NCBI RefSeq assembly: GCF_014640435.1
Contig: NZ_BMGY01000004.1
Span: forward strand, 1-64,000
Direction of reading: 5' to 3'
Origin: Hymenobacter frigidus
Lineage (GTDB): Bacteria > Bacteroidota > Bacteroidia > Cytophagales > Hymenobacteraceae
Length of the DNA stretch: 64,000 nucleotides
Under the pieces are notes generated by a model. The model made no database searches and was not told where the DNA came from. It was given only the letters and a program-made list of their open reading frames with translations. Shown here piece by piece: positions 36,822 through 45,452 of this stretch (the first letter of the stretch is position 1; every line of letters starts with the position of its first letter). The position numbers and the translations under genes are program-made.

Positions 36822-37751
36822 TCAGGCTGCCAGCCAATCCACGCCCTGGCGCAGCCACTGCTGGGTGGTGGCCTCGGCCGAGCCGGGCTCGGGCGTGAGG
36901 TTGTAGTGCCATTCGGCCTGGGGTGGCAGACTCATGAGGATGCTTTCGGTACGGCCGCCGGTTTCCAGGCCGAAGCGGGTGCCGCGGTCAAAGGCCAGGT
37001 TGAATTCGGCGTAGCGGCCGCGCCGTAGGCGTTGCCACTGGGTTTCGTGCTCGGTGTAGGGCAGGGCCGCGTTCTGGCGCATAATAGTGCCGTAGGCGCG
37101 GCCGTACACCTCGCCCACGTCCTGCACGAAGGCGAACAATTCCTCAAAGGAGCCGTCCCGGTCCACGGTCAGGCGGTCGAAGAAGATGCCGCCCACACCG
37201 CGCGTTTCCTGGCGGTGCGGCAGGTAGAAGTACTCGTCGGCCCATTGCTTGAACCGGGCGTAGTAGCTGGCATCGTTGCGCTGGCACACCTGCTCAATCT
37301 GCTCATGAAACCAGCGGGCCTGGGCCACATCCACGTAAATCGGCGTTAGGTCGAGGCCCCCGCCAAACCATGCTTCGCCGTTGCCGGCCTCAAAGTAGCG
37401 CACGTTCATGTGCGAGATGGGCACCCGCGGGCTGCGAGGGTGCTGCACCACGCTCACGCCGGTGGCAAAATAGCGAGCATCGGGCATGAGCAGCTGTTGC
37501 GCGGCTTGGGCGCTTATCTCGCCCCACACGGCCGAAAACGCTACCCCGCCCTTCTCCAATACGCGGCCCTGCTGAATGACGCGGGTGAGGCCGCCCCCGC
37601 CGCCGGGGTGCGCCCAGGCATCTTCGCTAAAACGGACGCCGCCGCCATCGGCCGTTTCCAGCTGGTAGCACAGCCAATCCTGAAACTGACGCATCCAGGC
37701 CTCGACGGCGGCTCGGGCGGGAACGACGGTTGGGGTGAGAGAGGGTGTCAT
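36822..37751 (-). CDS. hemF: Oxygen-dependent coproporphyrinogen III oxidase
   Basis: HemF converts coproporphyrinogen III to protoporphyrinogen IX using O2, the late step of haem synthesis, in the cytoplasm. The 309-residue protein has the family landmarks GGGVRFSEDAW, PISHMNVRYFEAG (around residues 114-126 by position), WFGGGLDLTPIY, GVGGIFFDRL and ETGGRTESILMSLPP. The ATG at 37751 fits the usual N-terminus. It is last in the minus-strand series after the cbb3 genes and a Usp gene. Providing haem for the oxidase is a sensible link, although this enzyme needs oxygen. Confidence 0.94.
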   Translation of the reverse strand: MTPSLTPTVVPARAAVEAWMRQFQDWLCYQLETADGGGVRFSEDAWAHPGGGGGLTRVIQQGRVLEKGGVAFSAVWGEISAQAAQQLLMPDARYFATGVSVVQHPRSPRVPISHMNVRYFEAGNGEAWFGGGLDLTPIYVDVAQARWFHEQIEQVCQRNDASYYARFKQWADEYFYLPHRQETRGVGGIFFDRLTVDRDGSFEELFAFVQDVGEVYGRAYGTIMRQNAALPYTEHETQWQRLRRGRYAEFNLAFDRGTRFGLETGGRTESILMSLPPQAEWHYNLTPEPGSAEATTQQWLRQGVDWLAA

Positions 37752-37789
37752 GTTAATAGATAGGGGGTTGATAATCGGCTGCGGGGCTG

Positions 37790-38710
37790 CTACACCCAGC
37801 GGACGTTGGCATAGCCGGCCGGTGCTGTGGGCGTGGCCGGTGGGGCCGGGTGCCCGGCGCAACGCTCGCAGCAGGCCACCTGGGCGGTGCGCTCGGCGGG
37901 CAGCACCAGCACCGGAATTTGGGTGTGGTAGGCTTGCGTAGTGGCGTAGCAGGCATCGAAATACCGCAGCAGCTGCGCGTGGCTGGTGGGCGCGATAATG
38001 AGCAGCTGCGTTTGCAGGCGGGCGCAAAACTCGCTGGTGCCCTCCAGGGGCGCATCTTCTTCGAGCAGGTGCGGGGTAACGGGGGCCGCCCAGTTCAGAT
38101 GCGCTACCGCCTTGCTGAGGCCCTGGCGGAGGCTCCGGCGCTGCGGCCGCTGGCTGGGCGCGTAGAACTCCACCAGCTCCAGCGGGGCCGGAAAAGCGCC
38201 CGCCAGCGCCGCCAGCTGGGGCAGCACCAACAGGCTCAAAGCCCCAAAATTGGCGCTGAACACCAAGCGGTTGGGCAGTGGCCGCCGGCCCGTGGGCACC
38301 ACCAGCACCGGGCAGCGCACCAGCTCCGTGATGGCGGCGGCGTGGTTGCCGGGCGCTTCCTGCCGGTCGCAGTCGATGTGTTCCAGGGCCATCACCACGA
38401 GGTCGGCGGCACAGCGGGTGGCTTCGGCGCGCACGTGGTCGTGCAGGCAGCCGCTCAGCACCCGGTAGCGGTAGCGAATGCGGCGGCCGTCCTGCCGGGT
38501 GAGCTGCTGGTAGCGCAGGCGCTCTACCAGGCTGCGCAGGCGCTGCTCCTGGGTGGCGAGGGTTTCGGTTTCGGCGGTCGCATTGGCTGCGGTGGGGTGG
38601 CAGTAGAGCACCACAATTTCGGCGGGCCAGCGCACGGCCAGCTTGTTGGCGTAGGCCAGGGTGTGTTCGGCCGTGGCCGTGTGGTCGATGGGAACGAGCA
38701 GGGTTTTCAT
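37790..38710 (-). CDS. Universal stress protein, tandem UspA domains
   Basis: A 306-residue double-Usp protein between safE and hemF. Domain 1 starts KTLLVPIDHTATAEHTLAYA and has the loop EHIDCDRQEAPGNHAAAIT; domain 2 starts RLVFSANFGALSLLV. The C-terminal loop is degenerate and the tail holds two Cys pairs (CCERCAGH). The ATG at 38710 was chosen over an upstream Met because the first beta strand follows it. It lies 39 bp upstream of hemF and 98 bp after safE, so it may belong to the same transcript. Confidence 0.82.
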   Translation of the reverse strand: MKTLLVPIDHTATAEHTLAYANKLAVRWPAEIVVLYCHPTAANATAETETLATQEQRLRSLVERLRYQQLTRQDGRRIRYRYRVLSGCLHDHVRAEATRCAADLVVMALEHIDCDRQEAPGNHAAAITELVRCPVLVVPTGRRPLPNRLVFSANFGALSLLVLPQLAALAGAFPAPLELVEFYAPSQRPQRRSLRQGLSKAVAHLNWAAPVTPHLLEEDAPLEGTSEFCARLQTQLLIIAPTSHAQLLRYFDACYATTQAYHTQIPVLVLPAERTAQVACCERCAGHPAPPATPTAPAGYANVRWV

Positions 38711-38807
38711 GGAGCGGCGGGTGAAGGAGCAGATAAAGTGGTTGGATGGGGCGTGGATGGCGGGAGTGCCGTTTTGAGACAGGCGGAACGAGGATTCCAA
38801 AAAGGAA

Positions 38808-39536
38808 TCAATGGCAGTCGTGCACCGTGCGGGGCTGCTGGAGCGGGGTTTCGGCCACTGCCGGTTGCAGCTGCGGGCTCAGGTACGGAATGCCCAGCCC
38901 CAGCCCGCGCACGATGAACAGCAGGGCCAATACCGAGGCGGCGTAGGGCACGGCCCGGCGCATGCGCCCTCGCCACAGCAGCGGCACCAGTTGCCCGCTG
39001 AGCGACAAACCCAGCATCAACGGCAGCGTGCCGAGGCCGAACAGCGCCATGTAGGCCGCCGCGCCCGCCACGCCCGGCGCGCTCAGGGCCCCGGCCAGGG
39101 CCAGGTACACTAGGCCGCAGGGCAGCAGGCCGTTGAGCAGGCCGGTGGCGTACAAAGCCGGCAGCGTGGGCTGCTGAAACAGGCGGCCTAAAGTGGTTTT
39201 TACCCAAGCCAGGGGGCGGCTCAGGCCCAGCCAGCCGGCGATAGGAGTTGTGTGGCGCGCCGGCACGGCCACCAGCAGCAGTATCAGCACTCCGGAGGCG
39301 ATGGACAAGCCCTGCTGCACGCCGGCCAGGCGCAGGCCCTGGCCCAGCAGGCCGGCCCCGGCTCCCAGCGCGGCGTAGGTGGTTACCCGGCCCAGGTTGT
39401 AAAGCACGCGCCCGCCCAGGTAGCGGAGCGGGGTAGAATCTGCCGCCGGGCCCGGCAGCGCCAGGGCAATGGCGCCGCACATGCCCACGCAGTGGAAACT
39501 GCCCAGCAACCCAAACAGAAAGCCAGCCCAGAGCAT
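38808..39536 (-). CDS. Sulfite exporter TauE/SafE-like membrane protein of the cbb3 cluster
   Basis: A 242-residue polytopic membrane protein, about six helices, with LLGSFHCVGMCGAIALA at 9-25 and GLLNGLLPCGLVYLALA near 131-147. This pair of Cys-containing helices is typical of the SafE/CcdA-like protein that accompanies cbb3 oxidase genes and probably helps copper or thiol handling during assembly. The start is 4 bp from the fixH stop, so the two are coupled. The C-terminus ends with a His/Asp/Cys tail. Confidence 0.85.
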   Translation of the reverse strand: MLWAGFLFGLLGSFHCVGMCGAIALALPGPAADSTPLRYLGGRVLYNLGRVTTYAALGAGAGLLGQGLRLAGVQQGLSIASGVLILLLVAVPARHTTPIAGWLGLSRPLAWVKTTLGRLFQQPTLPALYATGLLNGLLPCGLVYLALAGALSAPGVAGAAAYMALFGLGTLPLMLGLSLSGQLVPLLWRGRMRRAVPYAASVLALLFIVRGLGLGIPYLSPQLQPAVAETPLQQPRTVHDCH

Positions 39537-39539
39537 GAT

Positions 39540-40016
39540 TTAGCGGATGATGAGTTCTTTTTCGACGAAATAGGCCTGGCTGCCGGCCGTGAAATCGAGC
39601 CGGACGCGCCAGTAGCCGGGCTGCATCTTGGTGGTGTTAATGAGTTGCCCAAGGCTGGCAGTGGGCCGTAGGGGCAGGGTGAAGTCGAGCTTTTGGTCGG
39701 AAGGGCGGAAGAAATGGAGCTGGCCCTGAATGGGCTGGCCGACCAGGGTGGCCGGCAGCTGCAGCGTGAGGCGGTGGGTGCCGGCATCGTGCTGCAGCTC
39801 CACGGGGGCGGGCAGGGCGGCGGTGCGGGCCACGTTTTCCATGCGCTTCTGGTAGGCCAGCTCCTGCTGGTAGTAGTCGGGGCTGACTAGGTCGACGGTG
39901 GTGCGCATGGCCTGCTGCACCATGTAGCCGATGTAGCCGGCGAAGAGCACAAACACGGCGATGATGGCGTAGGGCCAGAGGCTGCGCTTTTTGCTGGAAG
40001 GAGTGAGGGGAGTCAT
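39540..40016 (-). CDS. fixH: FixH family cbb3 oxidase assembly protein
   Basis: A 158-residue protein with one N-terminal membrane helix (about 14-34) and a periplasmic FixH domain. SPDYYQQELAYQKRMENVARTA near 45-66 matches the FixH signature around the membrane exit, and PGYWRVRLDF is late in the domain. FixH aids copper delivery or maturation of the cbb3 oxidase. The start at 40016 removes an N-terminal extension that would begin inside a REP hairpin. It lies between ccoG and the SafE-like gene. Confidence 0.88.
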   Translation of the reverse strand: MTPLTPSSKKRSLWPYAIIAVFVLFAGYIGYMVQQAMRTTVDLVSPDYYQQELAYQKRMENVARTAALPAPVELQHDAGTHRLTLQLPATLVGQPIQGQLHFFRPSDQKLDFTLPLRPTASLGQLINTTKMQPGYWRVRLDFTAGSQAYFVEKELIIR

Positions 40017-40042
40017 GGGAAGGTTATGTGCAGTTCCAAAAC

Positions 40043-40070
40043 GGTCATGCTGAGCGGAGCGCAGCATGAC
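40043..40070. repeat. Compact REP-like hairpin between ccoG and fixH
   Basis: GGTCATGCTGAGCGGAGCGC followed by AGCATGAC forms a short stem of the CATGCTGAGC family, with a minimal loop. It sits in the 75-bp gap between two cbb3 cluster genes. Confidence 0.75.
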
Positions 40071-40091
40071 GTTCTTTTTCGTTCAGATGCG

Positions 40092-41501
40092 TTACTGCGC
40101 CGGTCCGAGAAACTTGGTGCTGGTTTCCGCAATCAGCACGCGGCCGCTGAACAGGCCGATGCGGATTTTTTGATTGGTGTAGTGGAGAGCGGTGCGGGGC
40201 AGCTCGGCGAAAAACACGCCCTCGGTGATGCCCTGGGCGGGCAGGGTGAGGTGGTTGGTGCTCACGAGCGAAATGCGCCCCTGCGCCGGCTCCAGCATGC
40301 GCAGCGTGATGGGGTAGGGCTGGTTGGTCTTGTTGATGACTGAGATATTGTAGAGGTTGGTGATGGTGCCGCGCTCGGTTTTCTGGAAAAGCTGGCCCGG
40401 CGTGCGCAGCACCGTGGCCGCCACGTTGGAGCGCGACACCAGCAGGCCGGTGAGCACTATCAGCAGAAAGGCCAGCACGCCCGATAGCGCCTTCACGCGG
40501 CCGGTGAGCCGGAATTTGGTGCCCTCGGCAATGCCGTTCTCGGAGGCGTGGCGGATGAGGCCCTGGGGCTTCTTCACTAGGTCCATGATGGAGTTGCAGG
40601 CGTCGATGCAGGCCGTGCAGTTGGTGCACTCGAGCTGGGTGGCCCCGTTGCGGATGTCGATGCCCGTGGGGCACACCTGCACGCACTGGTGGCAGTCGAT
40701 GCAGTCGCCGGTTGTGCGTACCTGGTTTTTGTGGAGCTTCTCGCGGGGTTCGCCGCGCTGGTAGTCATAGGCCACCACCAGGCTATCTTTATCGAGCAAA
40801 ACGCCCTGCAACCGACCGTAGGGGCACACAATGGTGCACACCTGCTCCCGGAACCGCGCAAATACGGCGTAGAACACGGCTGTGAACAGCGTGAGAGCCG
40901 CCAGCCCGCCCAGGTGGGCAGTGGGCGGGTCGGTCACAATCTTCGTGAGCTCCTCGGTGCCGATGATGTAGGCCAGGAAGGTGTTGGCGATGACGAACGA
41001 AACGACCAGAAACAGCGCGTGCTTGGTGGTTTTGCGCCAGAGCTTGTCCCAGTCCGGCTCGCGCCGGTCGAGGGCTTTTTGCTGGGGCGCGTCGCCTTCC
41101 AGCCAGTACTCGATGCGGCGGAATACCATTTCCAGAAAAATGGTCTGGGGGCACACCCAGCCGCAGAATACCCGCCCGTACACCACCGTGAACACGATGA
41201 TGAAGACCAAAAACGTGAGGGAGGCCAGCAGCAGGATGAAAAAATCTTGGGGCCAGAAAATCTGGCCGAAGATGATGAATTTGCGCGCCGGCAGGTTCAG
41301 CAGCAGCACGGGCAGCCCATTGATGCGCAGCCACGGCCCGGCAAACAATACGGCCAGGAAAGCGTAGCTGAGCCACTTGCGGGCACGATAGAGCCGGCCA
41401 ACGGGCTTTTTGGGGTAGAGCCACACCCGCTGGCCCGCCGCGTCTACCGTCGAGAGCGAGTCGCGGTACGAGTCGTCGGGCTTGAATTGAGTGGTGGACA
41501 T
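40092..41501 (-). CDS. ccoG: Cytochrome c oxidase accessory protein CcoG
   Basis: CcoG (FixG) is a membrane iron-sulfur protein needed to reduce copper for cbb3 oxidase assembly. The 469-residue product has about five helices, the FCGWVCPQTIF motif near 112-122, EQVCTIVCPYGR near 215-226, and two ferredoxin-like clusters CIDCHQCVQVCP and CTNCTACIDACN between about 260 and 305. The C-terminus is a periplasmic Ig-like domain. It follows ccoP after a gap holding a REP hairpin. Confidence 0.95.
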   Translation of the reverse strand: MSTTQFKPDDSYRDSLSTVDAAGQRVWLYPKKPVGRLYRARKWLSYAFLAVLFAGPWLRINGLPVLLLNLPARKFIIFGQIFWPQDFFILLLASLTFLVFIIVFTVVYGRVFCGWVCPQTIFLEMVFRRIEYWLEGDAPQQKALDRREPDWDKLWRKTTKHALFLVVSFVIANTFLAYIIGTEELTKIVTDPPTAHLGGLAALTLFTAVFYAVFARFREQVCTIVCPYGRLQGVLLDKDSLVVAYDYQRGEPREKLHKNQVRTTGDCIDCHQCVQVCPTGIDIRNGATQLECTNCTACIDACNSIMDLVKKPQGLIRHASENGIAEGTKFRLTGRVKALSGVLAFLLIVLTGLLVSRSNVAATVLRTPGQLFQKTERGTITNLYNISVINKTNQPYPITLRMLEPAQGRISLVSTNHLTLPAQGITEGVFFAELPRTALHYTNQKIRIGLFSGRVLIAETSTKFLGPAQ

Positions 41502-41543
41502 GGGGGATTGGGAAAGATGGGGACTTAGTTGGCCTGAATCAGC

Positions 41544-41640
41544 ACGTCATGCTGAGCGCAGTCGAAGCATCTCTGCCGCTTCGTTGGGCCAATTAGAATA
41601 GTTGTGCAGTAGAGATGCTTCGACTGCGCTCAGCATGACC
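41544..41640. repeat. REP-like hairpin between ccoP and ccoG
   Basis: Arms ACGTCATGCTGAGCGCAGTC.. (41544) and ..GACTGCGCTCAGCATGAC (to about 41639) are inverted with a loop of about 30 nt. Same family as the hairpins at 10.4, 40.0, 42.8, 45.5 and 61.7 kb. Confidence 0.85.
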
Positions 41641-41665
41641 GTTCCTCTTAACTCTCGAACCCGTT

Positions 41666-42547
41666 CTACAGCTTCGCCATGGCCTTCCCGGCTATTTCCT
41701 TCTCGCCCTGCGGCGGCTTGGCGTTGGCGGGCTTGGTGCCCTTTAAGCTCAGCACGTAGGAGCTGACCTGCAGAATTTGCTTGCCTGAGAGCTTGCCTTT
41801 CCAGGCCACCATGCCCTTGCTGGTCACCCCGAACTTGATGGTTTTGTAGACGTGGTTCACCTCGCCGCCGTGCATCCAGTACTCGTCGGTGAGGTTGGGG
41901 CCGACTTTGCCTTCGCCACTTGCTCCGTGGCAGGGCGCGCAGTTGGTGGCGAAAATGCCTTTGCCGGTGCTCAGCTCGGCCGCCACCGTGAGGGGCTGGT
42001 AGGTGGTGAGCAGGTTGGGGTCGTCGGAAGTGGTAGCGACCAGCAGCGCGGCTTGCTGCATTTCGGCGGCATACTCGGCCCCTTGCAGCTGGCCACCGTT
42101 GCGCGACACGTGGTAGAAGCCCAGGTAGGCCACCGCAAACAGGATGGTGGCGTAAAAACCGTATTTCCACCACGGCGGCAGGTCGTTGTCGAACTCGTGA
42201 ATGCCGTCGTAGTTGTGGTCGAGCAGCTCGTCGCGCACGTCGCCCCGCACCAGGCGGGCATCGCCCACCAGCAGGCCCAGCACCCGGCCGCTCCAGGTGT
42301 CGTGCACCCGGGGCAGGTCGTAGAGCTGGCGCAGCTGCGGCTTCATCTGCGTCACGATGATGATGCCGGTGAACAGCAGGGCCAGCAGCAGCAAGCCCAG
42401 CAAACCCAGCAGTACCCAGAACAGAATTTCCTGCTCGCTCATGACGGCGGCTTTGGCCGGGGCCGGAGTTTCCGCCGCTTGGGCGGCCGCGGCGTGGCCC
42501 GCAAGCAGGCCGGTGGCAATCAGCAGCAGCTGGCGTTGGGCTAACAT
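41666..42547 (-). CDS. ccoP: cbb3-type cytochrome c oxidase subunit III
   Basis: CcoP carries electrons to the oxidase. The 293-residue protein begins with a hydrophobic segment, has membrane helices near 42-63 and 130-147, and a c-type haem motif CAPCH (C203, C206, H207) in a cytochrome domain, with the axial Met probably in KGMVAWKGKLS. Only one haem-binding domain is present; proteobacterial CcoP has two. The start overlaps the ccoQ stop by 7 bp. The N-terminal half has a NYDGIHEFDNDLPPWW motif typical of CcoP. Confidence 0.93.
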   Translation of the reverse strand: MLAQRQLLLIATGLLAGHAAAAQAAETPAPAKAAVMSEQEILFWVLLGLLGLLLLALLFTGIIIVTQMKPQLRQLYDLPRVHDTWSGRVLGLLVGDARLVRGDVRDELLDHNYDGIHEFDNDLPPWWKYGFYATILFAVAYLGFYHVSRNGGQLQGAEYAAEMQQAALLVATTSDDPNLLTTYQPLTVAAELSTGKGIFATNCAPCHGASGEGKVGPNLTDEYWMHGGEVNHVYKTIKFGVTSKGMVAWKGKLSGKQILQVSSYVLSLKGTKPANAKPPQGEKEIAGKAMAKL

Positions 42548-42744
42548 ATAACGTCGCTTTCGAGGTGATTTTTCAGGGTGGTTTCGTCGCTGCGCAGCGG
42601 CAGCTGGCTCATGGCGTGCTGGTGCTCGCGGCTGCTGAGCAGCACGTACACCAGCAGCCCAAGGAAGAAAATGCCGAAGATGCCCAGGGAGATAAGCGGA
42701 TAGATTTCTATTCCGGCGATGGACTGCAAAACGTTCTTATCCAT
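42541..42744 (-). CDS. ccoQ: cbb3 oxidase subunit CcoQ
   Basis: A 67-residue protein with one central membrane helix (about 16-36, YPLISLGIFGIFFLGLLVYV) and a polar C-terminus. Position between ccoNO and ccoP, and length, fit CcoQ/FixQ, which stabilises the oxidase. Sequence conservation in this family is weak, so the call rests mainly on context. Its last codons overlap the ccoP start. Confidence 0.8.
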   Translation of the reverse strand: MDKNVLQSIAGIEIYPLISLGIFGIFFLGLLVYVLLSSREHQHAMSQLPLRSDETTLKNHLESDVIC

Positions 42745-42785
42745 GGTTTTGGGTGGTTAATTTGGGGGTTGCCTGGTAAGCAGGC

Positions 42786-42902
42786 CGTCATGCTCATCTG
42801 GCGTCCGCGAAGTCGAAGCATCGCGTTCGCATCGTTGAATCAGCATTGATTACTACTGCACGCGAGATGCTTCGACTACGCGGACGTCAGATGAGCATGA
42901 CG
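42786..42902. repeat. REP-like hairpin between ccoNO and ccoQ
   Basis: Arms CGTCATGCTCATCTGGCGTC.. and ..GACGTCAGATGAGCATGACG (42786-42825 and 42861-42902) form a long stem with several mismatches. It is a CATGCTCATC variant of the family. Confidence 0.8.
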
Positions 42903-42916
42903 TTTTTTTCATGACG

Positions 42917-45136
42917 TTACTGAGCGGCGGTGGTAGCAGCGGCCGTCTGCTCGGGCTTCACCTTGATGTCGGTGCCCAGGCGCTGGAGGTAGGCGATAAG
43001 GGCCACGATTTCGCGGTCCGACTTCACTTCGATGTCCTCCTTTTTCAGCTCGGCCACGATGCCGCGGGCCTGGGCCTGGGCGTCGGCCACGGCCTGCTGG
43101 TCGAAGCCGGCGGGGTAGGGGGTGCCCAGCCGTTGCAGCACCCGTATTTTGGCGGGCAGCGTGCTGTAGTCAATCTCATTATCGAACAGCCACGGGTAGG
43201 GCGGCATGATGGAGCCGGGCGACATGCTGGTGGGGTCCATCATGTGGTTGTAGTGCCAGGAGTGCGGGTATTTCTGGCCCACGCGCTGCAAATCGGGGCC
43301 GGTGCGCTTGCTGCCCCACAGGAAGGGACGGTCGTACACGTACTCGCCGGCCTTGGAGTATTCGCCGTAGCGCTCGGTTTCGGAGCGGAAGGGGCGCACC
43401 ATTTGGGTGTGGCAGTTCGAGCAGCCTTCCTTGATGTAGAGGTCGCGGCCTTGCAATTCGAGCGACGAATAGGGCTTCACAGCGGCAATGGTGGGCACGT
43501 TGGACTTCACCAAAAAGGTCGGAATCATTTCCACGGCCCCGCCGATGGCGATGGCCACCGTGGCTCCCACGGCCAACTGGAAGGGGCGGCGCTCCAGCCA
43601 CCGGTGCCAGTGGCCGGCCTGCACGTGCGGGTCTTCGTTTTCGGGGCCGAGAGCCGGGGCCTGCGCCTTTTCATTCACCAGCAGCGTGCCGGCCTGGGCG
43701 GTTTTGTACAGGTTATACATCAGCAGGAACACCCCGCTCAGGTAGAGCACCCCGCCAATGCCGCGCAGGTAGTACATGGGCACCAACTGAATCACGGTTT
43801 CGAGGAAGTTGGGGTATTGGAGCATGCCTTCGGCGTTGAACTGCTTCCACATCAGGCCCTGCGTGAAGCCCGCCCAGTACATGGGAACGGCGTAGAACAG
43901 GATGCCCAGCGTGCCCAGCCAGAAGTGCGTGGTGGCTAGTTTCTTGGAGTAGAGCGGCGTTTTATACAAGCGCGGCCACAGCCAATACAGCATGCCGAAG
44001 GTGAGGAAGCCGTTCCAGCCCAGGGCCCCCACGTGCACGTGGGCCACAATCCAGTCGGTAAAGTGGGCAATGGCATTCACGTTTTTCAGGCTCAGCATGG
44101 GGCCTTCGAAAGTGGCCATGCCGTAGGCCGTGATGGCCACCACGAAGAACTTGAGCACCGGGTCTTCGCGCACTTTGTCCCAGGCCCCGCGCAGGGTGAG
44201 CAGGCCGTTTATCATGCCGCCCCAGCTCGGCGCAATCAGCATAATGCTGAAGGCTACGCCCAGGCTTTGGGCCCAGTCGGGCAGGGCGGTGTAAAGCAAA
44301 TGGTGCGGCCCGGCCCAGATGTAAATGAAAATAAGCGACCAGAAGTGAATGATGCTCAGGCGGTAGGAGTACACGGGCCGCTCGGCCGCCTTGGGCATGA
44401 AGTAGTACATGAGCCCCAGATAGGGCGTGGTGAGGAAAAACGCTACCGCATTGTGCCCGTACCACCACTGCACCAGCGCGTCCTGCACGCCGGCGTAGGC
44501 CGAGTAGCTTTTCAGGAAGCTCACGGGCAGCGCCGCCGAGTTTACGATGTGCAGCACGGCCACCGTGATAAACGTGGCGATGTAGAACCAGATGCCCACG
44601 TACAGGTGCCGCTCGCGCCGCTTGGCAATGGTGCCGAACATGTTCCAGCCAAACACCACCCACACCACCGTAATGGCGATGTCGATGGGCCACTCCAGCT
44701 CGGCGTATTCCTTGCTGGTGGTGATGCCTAGGGGCAGCGTGGCCACGGCCGAAAGGATAATCAGCTGCCAGCCCCAAAAATGGATTTTGCTGAGGCGGTC
44801 CGAAAACATCCGGGCCTTGCACAGCCGCTGCAGGGAGTAGTACACACCCGTAAAAATGCCGTTGCCGACGAAGGCAAAAATCACGGCGTTGGTGTGCAGC
44901 GGACGGATGCGGCCGAAGGTAGTGTAGGCCGTGCCCATGTTCACCTCGGGCCGGGCCAGCTCAAAAGCGGCCAATACGCCCACCAGCATGCCAATAATGC
45001 CCCAGATGACGGTGGCAATTCCGAAGTCGCGGACAATCCGGTTGTCGTAGAAAAACGTGTCAATTGTTCCAACTGGTCGCTTCGGCACCAGGGGTGAGTA
45101 CGGCGCAGAGACCAGCGATATGGGTTCGGCTTGCAT
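42917..45136 (-). CDS. ccoNO: Fused cbb3 cytochrome c oxidase subunits I and II
   Basis: The catalytic core of the high-affinity oxidase, made as one 739-residue chain. Residues 1-480 are CcoN: about twelve helices with conserved histidines in RPLHTNAV, WWYGHNAVAF (Cu ligand), AGPHHLLYTALPDW and HFTDWIVAHVHVGALGW. From about 510 the CcoO part has a membrane anchor, then the c-haem motif CSNCH (C572, C575, H576) and MDPTSMSPGS for the axial Met. A fused CcoNO is known in Bacteroidetes. The promoter has one FNR-type site at a class II position plus a second upstream. Confidence 0.96.
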   Translation of the reverse strand: MQAEPISLVSAPYSPLVPKRPVGTIDTFFYDNRIVRDFGIATVIWGIIGMLVGVLAAFELARPEVNMGTAYTTFGRIRPLHTNAVIFAFVGNGIFTGVYYSLQRLCKARMFSDRLSKIHFWGWQLIILSAVATLPLGITTSKEYAELEWPIDIAITVVWVVFGWNMFGTIAKRRERHLYVGIWFYIATFITVAVLHIVNSAALPVSFLKSYSAYAGVQDALVQWWYGHNAVAFFLTTPYLGLMYYFMPKAAERPVYSYRLSIIHFWSLIFIYIWAGPHHLLYTALPDWAQSLGVAFSIMLIAPSWGGMINGLLTLRGAWDKVREDPVLKFFVVAITAYGMATFEGPMLSLKNVNAIAHFTDWIVAHVHVGALGWNGFLTFGMLYWLWPRLYKTPLYSKKLATTHFWLGTLGILFYAVPMYWAGFTQGLMWKQFNAEGMLQYPNFLETVIQLVPMYYLRGIGGVLYLSGVFLLMYNLYKTAQAGTLLVNEKAQAPALGPENEDPHVQAGHWHRWLERRPFQLAVGATVAIAIGGAVEMIPTFLVKSNVPTIAAVKPYSSLELQGRDLYIKEGCSNCHTQMVRPFRSETERYGEYSKAGEYVYDRPFLWGSKRTGPDLQRVGQKYPHSWHYNHMMDPTSMSPGSIMPPYPWLFDNEIDYSTLPAKIRVLQRLGTPYPAGFDQQAVADAQAQARGIVAELKKEDIEVKSDREIVALIAYLQRLGTDIKVKPEQTAAATTAAQ

Positions 45137-45164
45137 AGCGGGAGAAGTGTATTATTTCCTTTCT

Positions 45165-45208
45165 CAAAGGTCCCGGCCGGCCGGGGCTCAAAAGCTGACA
45201 AAAGTCAG
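45165..45208 (-). promoter_or_regulatory. FNR/CRP-type site and -7 element of the ccoNO promoter
   Basis: CTGAC-AAAA-GTCAG at 45195-45208 is a perfect palindrome fitting nTGAY-N4-RTCAn. On the minus strand GACCTTTG (45172-45165) matches TAnnTTTG at 7 of 8 positions. The gap is exactly 22 bp, as in the ccoI and ldhA promoters. Confidence 0.75.
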
Positions 45209-45217
45209 GTAAGCCGT

Positions 45218-45231
45218 GTGATTGATGTCAG
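45218..45231. promoter_or_regulatory. Second FNR/CRP-type site upstream of ccoNO
   Basis: GTGAT-TGAT-GTCAG fits nTGAY-N4-RTCAn. Its centre is 23 bp from the promoter-proximal site, close to two helical turns, so two dimers could bind on one face of the DNA. Confidence 0.55.
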
Positions 45232-45243
45232 GTAGCAGAACAG

Positions 45244-45405
45244 TCAGGCGGGCTCATCTGGCTCCACCTCGTCCTCGAACAGCATCCGCACGGCCGGCGT
45301 GTAGTCGTCCTCGTACTGTCCCGAGCGCACAGCCCAGAAAAACGCACCCAAAAAAGTGAGGGCCACGAGCAGGCTAATGCCGATGAGCAGGAAGATGATG
45401 GTCAT
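45244..45405 (-). CDS. ccoS: cbb3 oxidase assembly protein CcoS
   Basis: A 53-residue protein, easily missed. It starts MTIIFLLIGISLLVALTFLG, continues with AFFWAVRSGQYEDD and ends EVEPDEPA. The single helix followed by the F-W-A-V-R-S-GQY-DD motif is the CcoS signature. CcoS is required to insert haem and copper into the oxidase. It lies between ccoI and ccoNO on the same strand, 107 bp before the ccoNO start; the ccoNO FNR sites fall in that gap. Confidence 0.92.
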   Translation of the reverse strand: MTIIFLLIGISLLVALTFLGAFFWAVRSGQYEDDYTPAVRMLFEDEVEPDEPA

Positions 45406-45452
45406 GTCGTTGGATTTAGGAGCAGAAGGTTAGCAGAACATTAGCAGAACGC

